This document shows positions 27,584 to 38,024 of a stretch of DNA of 64,000 bases, piece by piece. The notes below the pieces were generated by a model that ran no database searches, was not told the DNA's origin, and saw only the letters and a list, made by a program, of their open reading frames with translations. The stretch is from a virus: positions 532 through 64,531 of the IMG/VR virus record IMGVR_UViG_3300030107_004520. One strand, 5' to 3'. Each line of letters opens with the position of its first letter. The stretch's first letter is position 1. Made by a program: the position numbers and the translations under genes.

Positions 27584-28792
27584 TTAACCACCTAATGCTG
27601 ATTTTTTTTCTGCATACGTACCGCTACCAGACATTACCTGCTTACGTGTTCCTCTTCCTTTATCAAAATTCTGCTTATTTATTAAGGTCATATATTCTGC
27701 TAAATAACCTTTTGCTGTTTCAAAATTTTCTGGTTCCATCATTAGGGCTACTACAGCATTTTTATCCTCTATTGATAACTGCATAAATTCTTGTGGATCT
27801 ATCTTACCATCTTCTGCCGCTTTATCAGCATCAGAGGAAAGATTCGCAGCACCAGCAAAAGATTGACCAGGTGGACCTAATTTAATATCACTTTTTGGTG
27901 TAATTGTACTAAACTCTGGATGATCGAGTACCGTTTGAGCAAATGGCTTGGCGCCGAACATGTCATCATAGAATAGAGATCTTATATTGTTTTTGTTTAT
28001 TAGTTTTGAGTTTTTATGATACACCTCTCCTTCATTCCAAGCTAAAGATTCCTCATTAACATCTCCAGACGGATCTTTCTTTCCAGCTTCTAAAAATGAT
28101 TTATTAGATAGAGCAAACTGTTCAGCCTCATTAGTAGCTTTCATATTATTTGCCATCATATCATTAAGGTCTTGAAGGCGTACTTCTTTATCTAACCCAT
28201 GCGGACCTTTTATTTTAAAATACACCTCATTTTCATCATCAACAGCTATTTCATAAGTTCCGGGTTCTTGAGAATTTAATGCCATCATTACATGCCTATC
28301 TTCATCAGACAACGATGCGCTGTATACTTTATTCTCCCAAGCATCTTGATTTTCTAAAAAAGCTGTTTTCCAACCCTGTATAGATGCTGACCTTTGCTGT
28401 TGTTGTTTTAAGATTTTTTCAGCTCCAATTGTATCTTCGGCTTCTACGGCAGCCAAATAATCATCTTTATATTTTGCCTCATTAGTAGCAAACATCTCAA
28501 ACAACTCCGGTGTAGCCCATGAACTTCTTGCTCCAAACTTTTCAAAACTTGCATTCCAACCTTCTTCGAGTTTATAGCGATCTTCCTCCGCTTTCCTAGC
28601 CTCTTCCTCCGCTTTCTTAGCTTCTTCCTTCCTTGCTGTATCTATACCTATAAGGCCTTTGGATATAGTCTTACCTACTTTCTCAAGACCAAACTCCCCT
28701 GCCATTCTATCTTTACCAGCTGCTTTAACCCTGTTGAGTATATCAGCTGATAACGAATAATCTAATGTTCTACTTGCTGCTTGTTTTGCCAT
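27584..28792 (-). CDS. Internal virion-type protein, helical, 402 aa
   Basis: A mostly alpha-helical, highly charged protein. It has a coiled coil at residues ~52-80 (ARKEEAKKAEEEARKAEED) and Gln-rich helices near 130 (KILKQQQQRSAS). There are no membrane segments or enzymatic motifs. It lies between the giant protein and the Gln-rich 28811-29446 product, the order of the T7 internal core genes 14-15-16. A component of the ejection core is likely from that context. Confidence 0.65.
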   Translation of the reverse strand: MAKQAASRTLDYSLSADILNRVKAAGKDRMAGEFGLEKVGKTISKGLIGIDTARKEEAKKAEEEARKAEEDRYKLEEGWNASFEKFGARSSWATPELFEMFATNEAKYKDDYLAAVEAEDTIGAEKILKQQQQRSASIQGWKTAFLENQDAWENKVYSASLSDEDRHVMMALNSQEPGTYEIAVDDENEVYFKIKGPHGLDKEVRLQDLNDMMANNMKATNEAEQFALSNKSFLEAGKKDPSGDVNEESLAWNEGEVYHKNSKLINKNNIRSLFYDDMFGAKPFAQTVLDHPEFSTITPKSDIKLGPPGQSFAGAANLSSDADKAAEDGKIDPQEFMQLSIEDKNAVVALMMEPENFETAKGYLAEYMTLINKQNFDKGRGTRKQVMSGSGTYAEKKSALGG

Positions 28793-28810
28793 AATTTACT
28801 TTTTATTTTT

Positions 28811-29446
28811 TTATTTCGTAGTTCCTCCTAAAGGAGCGCCTCCACCCGCATAACTCATCCCTGCTTTTCCAACATCACTCATACCCGCCCACATCTGTTC
28901 GTTGTATTCTTTTTGGGCAAGTTTAGCGTTACTAATCTCATCAGCGGTCATACCCATCATTCCTGATATTTTCCCATGCTCAGCTTGTCTGCTAATTAAC
29001 TCACCTTCTCTTTGTAAATCTTGTAATCTACCTGCTTCTTTCTTTATTTCTAACTGATTAGCTGATTCCTGCTTACCTATTGACACAGATGCTTTTTGAG
29101 CATCTATAGAACCTTGATTTACTAAAGTTTGTGCTAACGCTGCAATACCAGAAGATCCTGCTGATTGTCGCATTTGTTGTAGTACATTTGCTTGTTGTTG
29201 CATTTGTTGCTGCTTCATAAACTCAGCCTCTTGTTGGTTTATAGTTAAATCTTCCATAGTGTTCTCCATATTTAAATACGGATTACTCGTGTCCAAACTA
29301 GCAAACATGGTTTTTTGTTTATCTAACTCTTTTTGTGCCGCTATGGCTTCCTCTTTTGCTTTTTTTGCTTTTATACCCCCAGATATAGCTTTAGCCACTC
29401 CGACTCCAGCGGTAACTACAGCTGCTCCTGCTAATAAAAACGACAT
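28811..29446 (-). CDS. Gln-rich internal virion protein (T7 gp14-like position), 211 aa
   Basis: The N-terminus has a small-residue hydrophobic segment (SFLLAGAAVVTAGVGVAKAI), followed by long Gln/Met-rich helices (FMKQQQMQQQANVLQQMRQ) and a Gly-rich tail. The hydrophobic start with amphipathic helices is typical of small podovirus internal proteins that form a channel in the outer membrane during ejection. This role is inferred from composition and position. Confidence 0.65.
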   Translation of the reverse strand: MSFLLAGAAVVTAGVGVAKAISGGIKAKKAKEEAIAAQKELDKQKTMFASLDTSNPYLNMENTMEDLTINQQEAEFMKQQQMQQQANVLQQMRQSAGSSGIAALAQTLVNQGSIDAQKASVSIGKQESANQLEIKKEAGRLQDLQREGELISRQAEHGKISGMMGMTADEISNAKLAQKEYNEQMWAGMSDVGKAGMSYAGGGAPLGGTTK

Positions 29447-29449
29447 AAT

Positions 29450-29923
29450 TTATTTTTTTTGATTAATATATTCTTCATATTCTTTAAAATTTTTTGCTAC
29501 TATATTCTTTTCTAACTGTTCAATATCCTGAGTATTAGTAGGATTTTTATGGACATTTACAAATATAGAATCTTCTTTTGCATATATAACTCTTTTTGTT
29601 CCAGGACTAGCCACCACATAACATGGTGCTATATATTCTTCGTCAGCATCTTCAGTTACAACATAAATATTACCTGTTAGTAAAAACCAAACATGCAGAT
29701 GTTTATGTATAGCTCCCACGACTAAAGTACCCGCGCCCATAGACATTTGCCTAACATATATCTCGTCAGCAAATGTATGTTTTAAAGGAAACAAGTGAGA
29801 GTCTTGATGTGTAACTATATTTACTTCATCTGCATTATCAACTAAGATATTTTGTAATTGCAATATTTTATCTCTTTTGCTTAATGATATTTCATTATCA
29901 TCAGCTTTTTTAATTTTACCCAT
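29450..29923 (-). CDS. Cupin-fold phage protein, 157 aa
   Basis: Residues ~45-130 show a beta-helix-like cupin pattern: LFPLKHTFADEIYVRQM, GAGTLVVGAIHKHLHVWFLL, a conserved Gly, and VASPGTKRVIYAKED. HKHLH would supply metal-binding histidines. Similar small cupin proteins occur in phage structural modules, but their substrate is unknown. It lies among tail and internal protein genes, and a virion-associated role is possible. There is no signal peptide. Confidence 0.75.
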   Translation of the reverse strand: MGKIKKADDNEISLSKRDKILQLQNILVDNADEVNIVTHQDSHLFPLKHTFADEIYVRQMSMGAGTLVVGAIHKHLHVWFLLTGNIYVVTEDADEEYIAPCYVVASPGTKRVIYAKEDSIFVNVHKNPTNTQDIEQLEKNIVAKNFKEYEEYINQKK

Positions 29924-29966
29924 TTAATTTAATTTATTACAATAGTATAGTTACACTTTTTAGCGA

Positions 29967-30338
29967 TTATTTACTACTAAGGAAAGTATCTACACCAACA
30001 CTAAACAATTCAGCATCATCTGTTGAAGCATTGTTATTTTTAAACTGAACACTTAAGTAATAACCCAACATACTACTTAAATTAGCTTTGTTATCTTTAC
30101 TAAACAATACAAATTTAGTAGACCCATGTAGATTTGTTGATATCGATGTATTTATAACTATCGTCGGTGCGTCTGAAGTAGAATTGTTTATAGTTTTAAT
30201 AACACCTATTTCTTGTACAGCATTACTATTTATTGTAAAACCACCTGAACTGCTAGTATCTACCCAGTAAGCTGTATCACCAACTTGACAAGATGTGTTT
30301 AGTGGAGCTGAAAATGTTAATGTTAAATCTACTGCCAT
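29967..30338 (-). CDS. Small structural-type beta protein, 123 aa
   Basis: A Ser/Thr/Asn-rich all-beta protein (VDLTLTFSAPLNTSCQVGDT; GFTINSNAVQEIGVIKTI). It resembles small tail or fibre accessory proteins elsewhere in this operon. It sits 9 bp after the giant nozzle gene in transcription order. No catalytic or membrane features are visible and I do not recognise a family. Confidence 0.6.
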   Translation of the reverse strand: MAVDLTLTFSAPLNTSCQVGDTAYWVDTSSSGGFTINSNAVQEIGVIKTINNSTSDAPTIVINTSISTNLHGSTKFVLFSKDNKANLSSMLGYYLSVQFKNNNASTDDAELFSVGVDTFLSSK

Positions 30339-30347
30339 AATTTATTT

Positions 30348-33300
30348 TTAAGAGTTATTTATAAAATTATCTATATATATGTGAGCAGCTGTAGCTGTCT
30401 CGCTATTACCAAGTCCGCCTACGTGTAATAATCCTTGAACCTTAGTGTTAGATCCACTCATGACTGCTGATATATCTATAACCTTTATACCACTATGATT
30501 TGAATAGAAGCTTAGAGATTCATTATCAGCTATAGTGTTTGTTTTACTCAATACTAGAGTTGTAGCATTAGTAACACTGCTAACAGTAGTATCGCTAGCA
30601 ACACCAGTTCCAGTAACAGTCATACCAGCAACAGCACCATCTGTATCATCTAAAACAACAGTTGCACTCTCAGTAACAACACCATTAGTTTGAAGTAGTC
30701 TATTATCAAAACCACCAACATCTGAAGCAGTTGGTTGTCTACCAACACCGCTAGATATACTTAACGTTCTACCTTCAGTAGGTGTTACTGTAAAATCGAA
30801 CGCTATAATAGCCGATGTGTTTCTTTCAAATGTAAGTGTTGTTCCATTAGCAACACTACAAGCTGTAGATATTGTAACTGTTCTTTTTCTTACACTACTA
30901 ACAGTAACTCCATATGTTATGCCAGTACCTAACACATACATTCCAGGTTGGATTTTTGGGTTTTCTTTAGTTAACGTTATTGTCGTACCAGAGCTACCAC
31001 CGTTACCACCTGTTTCAACAAAATTAACTCTCCTAAGACCACCAAACGTTTTCTCGCCATATTCTATAGGAGCTTTTATCGTTACCGCTGAAGGCATTGC
31101 ACCAAAATTGCTAGTATGATTGTGTGTTTTTGGTTGTAATGTTACAGTATTAATACCATACTGCGTTATACTAGCATCTTCAAAGTTAGTTGGCACCCCA
31201 CTCGCTAGTGTAACTCCACTTCCTGCAGATAAAACTATATCATATCTTACTTTAGCTGTCGTTGTACCAGGTATAAGTATATGGTGAGTTGTGAGACCAC
31301 TACTTCCAACAGTTGTTGTTAAATTTTGAGAATTTCCAGCTGAAGTTATATTCGCTAAAGTCTCAAACTCATTCTCTGTAAAATCATAGTACTTAGCAAT
31401 AGTATTTTTTACTGGATCGCTATGCTGCGTTATTCTTATAGTATATTCACTACCACTAGCGCCTCTAACAGTAACAGGTACTTCTTGCGCTATATGTGAT
31501 ATTTCTGCTGGATAACTAACTCTAGTTATTTTGTTTGTAAACGTCTCGTTTTGTCTAAGTACAAATTGGAATTGAGCTATATGGTTTAATTCACATAAAC
31601 TTGGTGGATCTGGACTTAACCCATTTGTCTGTCCTGGTGTATAATATATCTTGTAAACAAGCTTTGTTGTACCAGCCGTTGAAGTTGTGGGTGTTATTGT
31701 ATAATTATATTGGGAAGAGTAATCGACACCTCCATTCGTTAAATTATTAAAAGATAATCCCCAACCTTCATATTTATAACCACTACTAGCTGTAAATGAT
31801 ATTTCAGCAATTTTAGTAGAAACATTGTCGGTTACTGTTCCTGAATGTAAGTTTTTAGTTGTACCACTAGAAACACCATTGTCTACTACAGAGTTACCTA
31901 AACCAGTTGGAGCACTTGTTATAGATACCGTATGACCAGTTGAATAATAAGGATAATAGGTTCTTAAACAAGCATCTCTTCTAGGTATAATAGGAGCACT
32001 CTCCTCATCTATATCTATATAATAAGAAGTATTCGAAGTTGGACATGTAAACGAACCAACGGCTACTCTAGCCCTAACTGTATTTGCTGGATCACCAGCT
32101 ATACCTAAATCAGTAAACGTTACGCCGGTAATAGGAGAATCTACGTTACCACCGTTCCATACGCCACTACCACTACTAGTTTCTGAAGCTCCACCAATTT
32201 GAAAATCAGCAGCTGTTAAAACATATCCAGACCAAATACCATTAATAATAGGTGTTATTACTAAGTCAACATTTTGACCACTAACAGTAGCACCTACAGT
32301 TTGTGTTTGAGTTACGTCTGCAACTGTCCATTTTAATCCTTCTGCAGAAACCACAGAAGAACTATCCCAAGCGCCACCACTTCCATCAATACCAACATAA
32401 CTAGAACTTGTGTTATTAGCAAATGTTAATGTTACAGCGGTTGTATCTGGATCAGTACCACTACCACCGCCAACAAAAGAAAACGAGGCGTTACCTAATC
32501 CTTGAACAGTAAATTCTCTTTCATCTAAATTACTTAACTCTGTTGTTTCTCCAGAAGTAACACCAAACCATTTACCTTCTTTTTCTTTAAACTCTATAAC
32601 TCTACCTGTTTGTTTGTCTGTTATCATTTTACCAGCAGGTATATACCAACCAGTTTTAGCTGATAAATTAAAATATTCATTGTGTGCTGCGGCTGTAGAA
32701 GATATAGAGTTACCAGCAGCATCTGCTATAGATGTTGTAGATGGATTATAAATTCTAGCTTGCGTACCTTCATAATTAACAGTGTTAAAACTTTTAACAG
32801 CTTCCGGTGTATCGTTAAATAATATTGTTATATCCGACTCGTAAGCCGCACCATAAAAACTATTTCTATTTACAGTTGAATCATGGTGTTTCCATAACTG
32901 TCCTTGGTAAAATGTATAATAATCGTTATTTAAACTAAGACCATTTTCTGGAGTAAATGATTTAAAACTAGACCAACCTTTTGCTCTTTCACTGTAACTA
33001 ACAGTAGTGTACGTAGCTTGCTTTTGTCCATTTGAATATTTTTTACCAAAAGTTAAGTTATACTCATGTTTCTTTTCATCGTAAGTTCCTAACGCGCTCC
33101 ATACGTAACTTTTTAGTTCATCTGCAAAATAATCTTTCATACCAAGATCTGATATTGATCTTACACCTTCTCCAGATAAAGCTAACACTTGACCTCTAAT
33201 TATATCTGCAAAATAAATTTGTTGAGGTGTTGCTACAAAAGATTCTGGATTCTTGGATATACCCCAATCACCAGAGTAAGCAGACGCTGATCCCAATACT

Positions 33301-36300
33301 TTATTCGATGTACTAACATTTGATGAGCCGTCAGCATTATATAAAGCATCTCTATTCGTTAGTATTTTTATCACCTTATCCTCACAAAAAGCTAATATTT
33401 GTGTTGGTCTTGTGTATAGTTTTTGTATACTACCGTATATAGGATTTAAATCTTTTGTTATAGCTTCTGCTGCTATAAATTGATTTGTTTCGTTTACACC
33501 ATTAATAGAATTATATATACCAGAATATATTAAACCATGTTCTCTTCTCTCTTCTTTTATTGGCTCAGCTAATACGGTAGAAGCTTTAACACCATTATCT
33601 ACTTGTTTAGCGTTATAATCATCTCTTATTCTATCTGACTCTACACCATTACCAAAAGTCCAGCAGTTACTCCAATCTAATATGTGATATTGTCTATATA
33701 ATTTTTGATCTTCACTTACTGTTGTTGGTCCACCGTGTAGTTTTAACGTGGTACCAGTTGCAGAAACAGCACCATTAGCTTTTGCTCCTAAAGAATAATG
33801 TACGCCAAATTGTTCTCTTTTATTAAAATACACGTCTGCACCATCTGCTATAGAAGCACCTGTAACTAATGCTGGTGAAAACGTAAGAGTTTGATCACTC
33901 CAAGAATCAACGGTGTGTTTGGTACCTGAAATACTAAAATTAGAACCTAAAGGTAGCAATTCTTCGTTTGTAGCTGAATTTAACTCTAAAGGTATTAATC
34001 CGCTAGCTTGATAATAAATATCCATATCAACGCTTTCTTTTGGCTCTGTCTCCCAAATAGCTGGATCTTCTGAAAAATTATCTCTACCACCATTGTCTGT
34101 AAATTTTGATAAAATTTCTATTACATCAGTGCTACTAGTATCGTGTTTTAAAGGTGCGGTACTATCTGGCGCACCATTTATAGTACCTGTTACGGGGTTG
34201 TAGAAGTTAGGCCCTTTACTACCAATAGGTGGATCTACCTCTATTGTCCATTTTTGTCTCATACACGCTCCTTCATATAGTAACCTATTATAGCGCCACC
34301 CCTCGTCTTTATAATTTCTTATACCAAAATGTCCAGTTAAACGGCTTATGGCTAAAAAATGACCTCCTGAACCAAAAGGATGTGTTGTGTAATTACTATA
34401 TGTAGGATAATTATATTCACTAACCGTATAAACTGTCTCATCTGGATCGTTTCTAAATCTGAATTTTGTACCTTCTTGAGTAAGTCTTTCTATAAACGTA
34501 GCGGCTTTTACAAATATACCGTCTTCTAAACCAGCTTGATTATTTGCACAATCTTGAAGTGTGTGGTCAAAAGGCCTATCGCTCCAATTACCACCATCAT
34601 AACCTTTACCCATACCTGTCCAAGATATATCTATTTTTCTACCACCGTCCCATATTCCTCTAGAAAGAGGACCTGCACCCGAAATAGCATTACCAAAAAG
34701 ACCGGCATGCCCAAATCTATCTGGAGCACCTGGCCCTTCATTTTGAGCATCTACATTTGTACCACCAAAAATATTATGGGTTCCAGTACCTTGATTTTTA
34801 TCTCCTGGAATCATATCCGTGTGACCAGTCCATTGGTACGCACTACAAGCATCAATAAAGAATTGCCGTTTTCCACCCAGTTTTTCCCAAAACTGTCTAG
34901 CGTCTGTAGATCCGCTACTTAACCAACTATCGTTATTTAATGCTTCACAACTATCATCAGCCATATCAGAATTTTCTACACCAAAACGACTACCACTAGT
35001 TCCACCACCCCACTCATAAGCTGATCCAGTAAAATGACTATATTTAGTTGGGTGATCGCTACCATCTCTGTCTGTCTTCTGCTTCGCGTTCATTCCTATA
35101 ACACCTCCCTGTACGTGCTTATAAGCATTGTTATTTAAATATCTTAACTTCCAAGTATGTGAAACAAAATAATCCTCTATACCACCACCACCAGTTTCTA
35201 CAACACGTTTGTTTAATACACTATCTCTATATATTTTTACAAAAAATCTACCATCAAATTCAGGTTTGTTTTCAACTTCATCTTCAATTAATTCTAATTG
35301 TAAACCGGTGATAGCTGTAGCGTAGGTACCACCCGTTGATGTAAATTCCATCTCTTCTCCAAATTTACCTTTTATTTTTATTTTGTATGGCGTTGAGCTG
35401 TCACCACTAATTTTTACAACTTCATAAATCTCAGATCTATCATTAGGTCCCCATATCCTCATACTCAATCTATCAGGTGTTTGTATAGGTAAATTGCTAC
35501 CAAAAGTGCTCTCAAACGTGGTAGCTTCTACTTCTATTTCAACCTCATCCGGCATTGGAAAACCACTTACACCATTACCTATTTGTGTGTTACTTGTATT
35601 TGGCATTAAACCCAAACTTTTCTTTTCTGTTTTTATAAAGTCTGGAGCTTCATCTTCAATAGCTAATATCTTATATCTTGCTCTCTCTTTCACCGCTGAA
35701 CCTGAACCATGCTCTTTCTTAAGTATTAAAAATGTTTCTTCATCTAATTTGTTTCTTTCAGAAGAAGGAAAGGATAACCATATATTACCGTCAGCAGCGT
35801 GGTACCATCTATCCATAGCTAGAGTATAATACTCTGTAGATGTTTCTTTTACATACCAAGAAAAATACTTAGCCCAGTCAGGAACATTTGTTCCTTGATC
35901 TAATCTTACATTTAACCTGTTTCTAGTTAACGCAGCTTCTTTTGGTATATCTATAGAAGCGTCTTTACTAGTCAACACTGGTGTTTCTCTACCATACCCA
36001 TCACTATATACTACACCAACTTGGTAAGTTCTCATAGATTTAAGAGATGCAACCTGTGTTACTTCGCCTAATTCAGAGTTACTACCTAAATTCTTTATTT
36101 CCTGTGAATGCAATAATACTTTTATTTTCGGGTCTTCTAGTGCTGTATAGTTTTGTAAGTAGTTACCGTATATTAATCTATTAGCGCTAATTTCTTGTGC
36201 TTTAGCTGTTCTAGGAACATTATCCCATGGTCTTAATAATTGATTAGAAGGAACTACAGCGTGTACTAATTCTGATTTTATTTCATATTCACCTCTAGCG

Positions 36301-38021
36301 TAAGCATTTGTATAATTTAAGTCAGGCCAAATTGGGTGACCATCTGTAGGTTTTATAGTTTTAACAGTATATACTGTTGGATCATTTGTTTCTTTATACA
36401 ACAGATCTATCTCTACAACATCTCTAGGTAAAGCATCTAATTCAGGGTGATACCCTTTTAACTTTAAATTCCTTAATTGGTTTCTCATACCTAGATTATA
36501 ACCCTTTTTAGGTTTGTATTCGTAATCACCTGGTATAAAAGCTATTTGGGACCAAGGTGCGAAAGTAGAATATTCACCATCTTGGTATTTATATCTATAA
36601 GAAAATCTAACAAATTTAAACTCAAAAAGAGGTTCTCCATCTTCTAATCTAACAAACCAATCCTCATCAGAGTCTGGTAAATCAGAATCAATAGATAGTA
36701 CTCTAACATCAAAAGATGTTGAAAATAAGTTATCTGGATCTGTAACTGGCGAAGACTCAACAACTGTTCGCACTTCATAATTATCAAAAGTGTCTGAGCC
36801 TTGTGCATCTGAATTGTTTGTCCATAACAATATATCACCTTGTCTAAAATCAATAGCTGTATCAAACGTTATACCGGTTATAAGATCACCGGATTGATAA
36901 GCAACGTTATTGCTATAAAATCTACCATTGAATGAAGTGTTTTTTGGGTTAGAAAGCCCGTCCGCAACCCGTATACGTGGGTCCTTTGAAATAGACATGT
37001 CTAGTTCTAATGGCTGCGTAGGTGATTTTTTAATTACGGTTATATGTTCTTCTTCAACGTACTGTGCTCTATCTTCTGTTCTATTAGTAACCACTTGTCT
37101 AAGACCATTACTGTCTACATCTGCCACTAATCTAGTATGGAAATAATTTGTATCACCATAAAATAGTTGCGTTGGATCTGGTGTTCCAGCGGCATAACCA
37201 GCCACACCACCACCAGCTAAATACGCAACACCACCAGTTCCTTCTATAGATCTTTTTATATTTATTTTTTTCGGCTCTGTATAACCGTCTGTCCAGAATA
37301 ATAAATCATCAATAACATTTATCGCTGTAATATGTGAAGATGCTTTAGCTTTAAAATTTAAAACCCTATCCGCTAAAAACTCTACTGTATCATTATTAGA
37401 TACTGTTAGGTTTTCAGATGTGTATATTCTCCAAGTATCAGGCGAGGTGGACGTGTCAACCCTAATATCAGTTACAGTTATATTATCTGCTCTGGTGTAA
37501 GTAGTACCACCTAAAGTACCTGTTACATACATACCGATTCTTATACCTGTTTTATTTATTGTGGAACTACCATTTTGCAGAACAGCAAAATAGGGGCTGC
37601 TAGATAGTGCGCCCTGTACGGTTGTTTTAACATAATATATGTCTACAAAAACATATTTAAGTATTTCTTGTATAGCGTTATATTCTAATATATAATCTCT
37701 ACGTATATCGAGCCCTTGACCCGTAGTGTTATTTATACCAGCAGATACAAAGTAATATATTTTATCAGTATCTGGAACAGCAATTGAACCTACGCAAGTA
37801 GATGTTGTCGGAACATCATAATTAGCATTACTTGAAAAACTCGTATCCATCGTGTTTTTTTGTACATTACCGTATAATGTTTGTAACGAACCAACGTTAG
37901 AATCATCCGAGGTAGATATCTGTACATTTTTTGCATCTCTATACTGCCCAGCTGGAACAAGTCTTTCGTCCATGTCCTTGTTCATTTTTGCCTGGGAGAA
38001 ATTACGTTTAAACTCTGGCAT
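30348..38021 (-). CDS. Giant tail nozzle / tail-tubular-B-like protein, 2557 aa
   Basis: The N-terminus, PEFKRNFSQAKMNKDMDERL then VPAGQYRDAKNVQIS, is a strongly conserved opening that I recall from podovirus tail nozzle or stabilisation proteins (T7 gp12-type). Residues ~1-1000 have a beta-propeller-like pattern with fibronectin-like segments. The middle holds Trp/Gly-rich blocks. Residues ~1850-2557 are Thr/Ser/Val-rich beta domains with repeats such as TVSSVTNATTLVLSKTN. T7 gp12 is 794 aa, so the C-terminal two thirds look like fused receptor-binding or spike domains. It follows two adaptor-like genes, as expected for the tail tip. Confidence 0.75.
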   Translation of the reverse strand: MPEFKRNFSQAKMNKDMDERLVPAGQYRDAKNVQISTSDDSNVGSLQTLYGNVQKNTMDTSFSSNANYDVPTTSTCVGSIAVPDTDKIYYFVSAGINNTTGQGLDIRRDYILEYNAIQEILKYVFVDIYYVKTTVQGALSSSPYFAVLQNGSSTINKTGIRIGMYVTGTLGGTTYTRADNITVTDIRVDTSTSPDTWRIYTSENLTVSNNDTVEFLADRVLNFKAKASSHITAINVIDDLLFWTDGYTEPKKINIKRSIEGTGGVAYLAGGGVAGYAAGTPDPTQLFYGDTNYFHTRLVADVDSNGLRQVVTNRTEDRAQYVEEEHITVIKKSPTQPLELDMSISKDPRIRVADGLSNPKNTSFNGRFYSNNVAYQSGDLITGITFDTAIDFRQGDILLWTNNSDAQGSDTFDNYEVRTVVESSPVTDPDNLFSTSFDVRVLSIDSDLPDSDEDWFVRLEDGEPLFEFKFVRFSYRYKYQDGEYSTFAPWSQIAFIPGDYEYKPKKGYNLGMRNQLRNLKLKGYHPELDALPRDVVEIDLLYKETNDPTVYTVKTIKPTDGHPIWPDLNYTNAYARGEYEIKSELVHAVVPSNQLLRPWDNVPRTAKAQEISANRLIYGNYLQNYTALEDPKIKVLLHSQEIKNLGSNSELGEVTQVASLKSMRTYQVGVVYSDGYGRETPVLTSKDASIDIPKEAALTRNRLNVRLDQGTNVPDWAKYFSWYVKETSTEYYTLAMDRWYHAADGNIWLSFPSSERNKLDEETFLILKKEHGSGSAVKERARYKILAIEDEAPDFIKTEKKSLGLMPNTSNTQIGNGVSGFPMPDEVEIEVEATTFESTFGSNLPIQTPDRLSMRIWGPNDRSEIYEVVKISGDSSTPYKIKIKGKFGEEMEFTSTGGTYATAITGLQLELIEDEVENKPEFDGRFFVKIYRDSVLNKRVVETGGGGIEDYFVSHTWKLRYLNNNAYKHVQGGVIGMNAKQKTDRDGSDHPTKYSHFTGSAYEWGGGTSGSRFGVENSDMADDSCEALNNDSWLSSGSTDARQFWEKLGGKRQFFIDACSAYQWTGHTDMIPGDKNQGTGTHNIFGGTNVDAQNEGPGAPDRFGHAGLFGNAISGAGPLSRGIWDGGRKIDISWTGMGKGYDGGNWSDRPFDHTLQDCANNQAGLEDGIFVKAATFIERLTQEGTKFRFRNDPDETVYTVSEYNYPTYSNYTTHPFGSGGHFLAISRLTGHFGIRNYKDEGWRYNRLLYEGACMRQKWTIEVDPPIGSKGPNFYNPVTGTINGAPDSTAPLKHDTSSTDVIEILSKFTDNGGRDNFSEDPAIWETEPKESVDMDIYYQASGLIPLELNSATNEELLPLGSNFSISGTKHTVDSWSDQTLTFSPALVTGASIADGADVYFNKREQFGVHYSLGAKANGAVSATGTTLKLHGGPTTVSEDQKLYRQYHILDWSNCWTFGNGVESDRIRDDYNAKQVDNGVKASTVLAEPIKEERREHGLIYSGIYNSINGVNETNQFIAAEAITKDLNPIYGSIQKLYTRPTQILAFCEDKVIKILTNRDALYNADGSSNVSTSNKVLGSASAYSGDWGISKNPESFVATPQQIYFADIIRGQVLALSGEGVRSISDLGMKDYFADELKSYVWSALGTYDEKKHEYNLTFGKKYSNGQKQATYTTVSYSERAKGWSSFKSFTPENGLSLNNDYYTFYQGQLWKHHDSTVNRNSFYGAAYESDITILFNDTPEAVKSFNTVNYEGTQARIYNPSTTSIADAAGNSISSTAAAHNEYFNLSAKTGWYIPAGKMITDKQTGRVIEFKEKEGKWFGVTSGETTELSNLDEREFTVQGLGNASFSFVGGGSGTDPDTTAVTLTFANNTSSSYVGIDGSGGAWDSSSVVSAEGLKWTVADVTQTQTVGATVSGQNVDLVITPIINGIWSGYVLTAADFQIGGASETSSGSGVWNGGNVDSPITGVTFTDLGIAGDPANTVRARVAVGSFTCPTSNTSYYIDIDEESAPIIPRRDACLRTYYPYYSTGHTVSITSAPTGLGNSVVDNGVSSGTTKNLHSGTVTDNVSTKIAEISFTASSGYKYEGWGLSFNNLTNGGVDYSSQYNYTITPTTSTAGTTKLVYKIYYTPGQTNGLSPDPPSLCELNHIAQFQFVLRQNETFTNKITRVSYPAEISHIAQEVPVTVRGASGSEYTIRITQHSDPVKNTIAKYYDFTENEFETLANITSAGNSQNLTTTVGSSGLTTHHILIPGTTTAKVRYDIVLSAGSGVTLASGVPTNFEDASITQYGINTVTLQPKTHNHTSNFGAMPSAVTIKAPIEYGEKTFGGLRRVNFVETGGNGGSSGTTITLTKENPKIQPGMYVLGTGITYGVTVSSVRKRTVTISTACSVANGTTLTFERNTSAIIAFDFTVTPTEGRTLSISSGVGRQPTASDVGGFDNRLLQTNGVVTESATVVLDDTDGAVAGMTVTGTGVASDTTVSSVTNATTLVLSKTNTIADNESLSFYSNHSGIKVIDISAVMSGSNTKVQGLLHVGGLGNSETATAAHIYIDNFINNS

Positions 38022-38024
38022 ATT

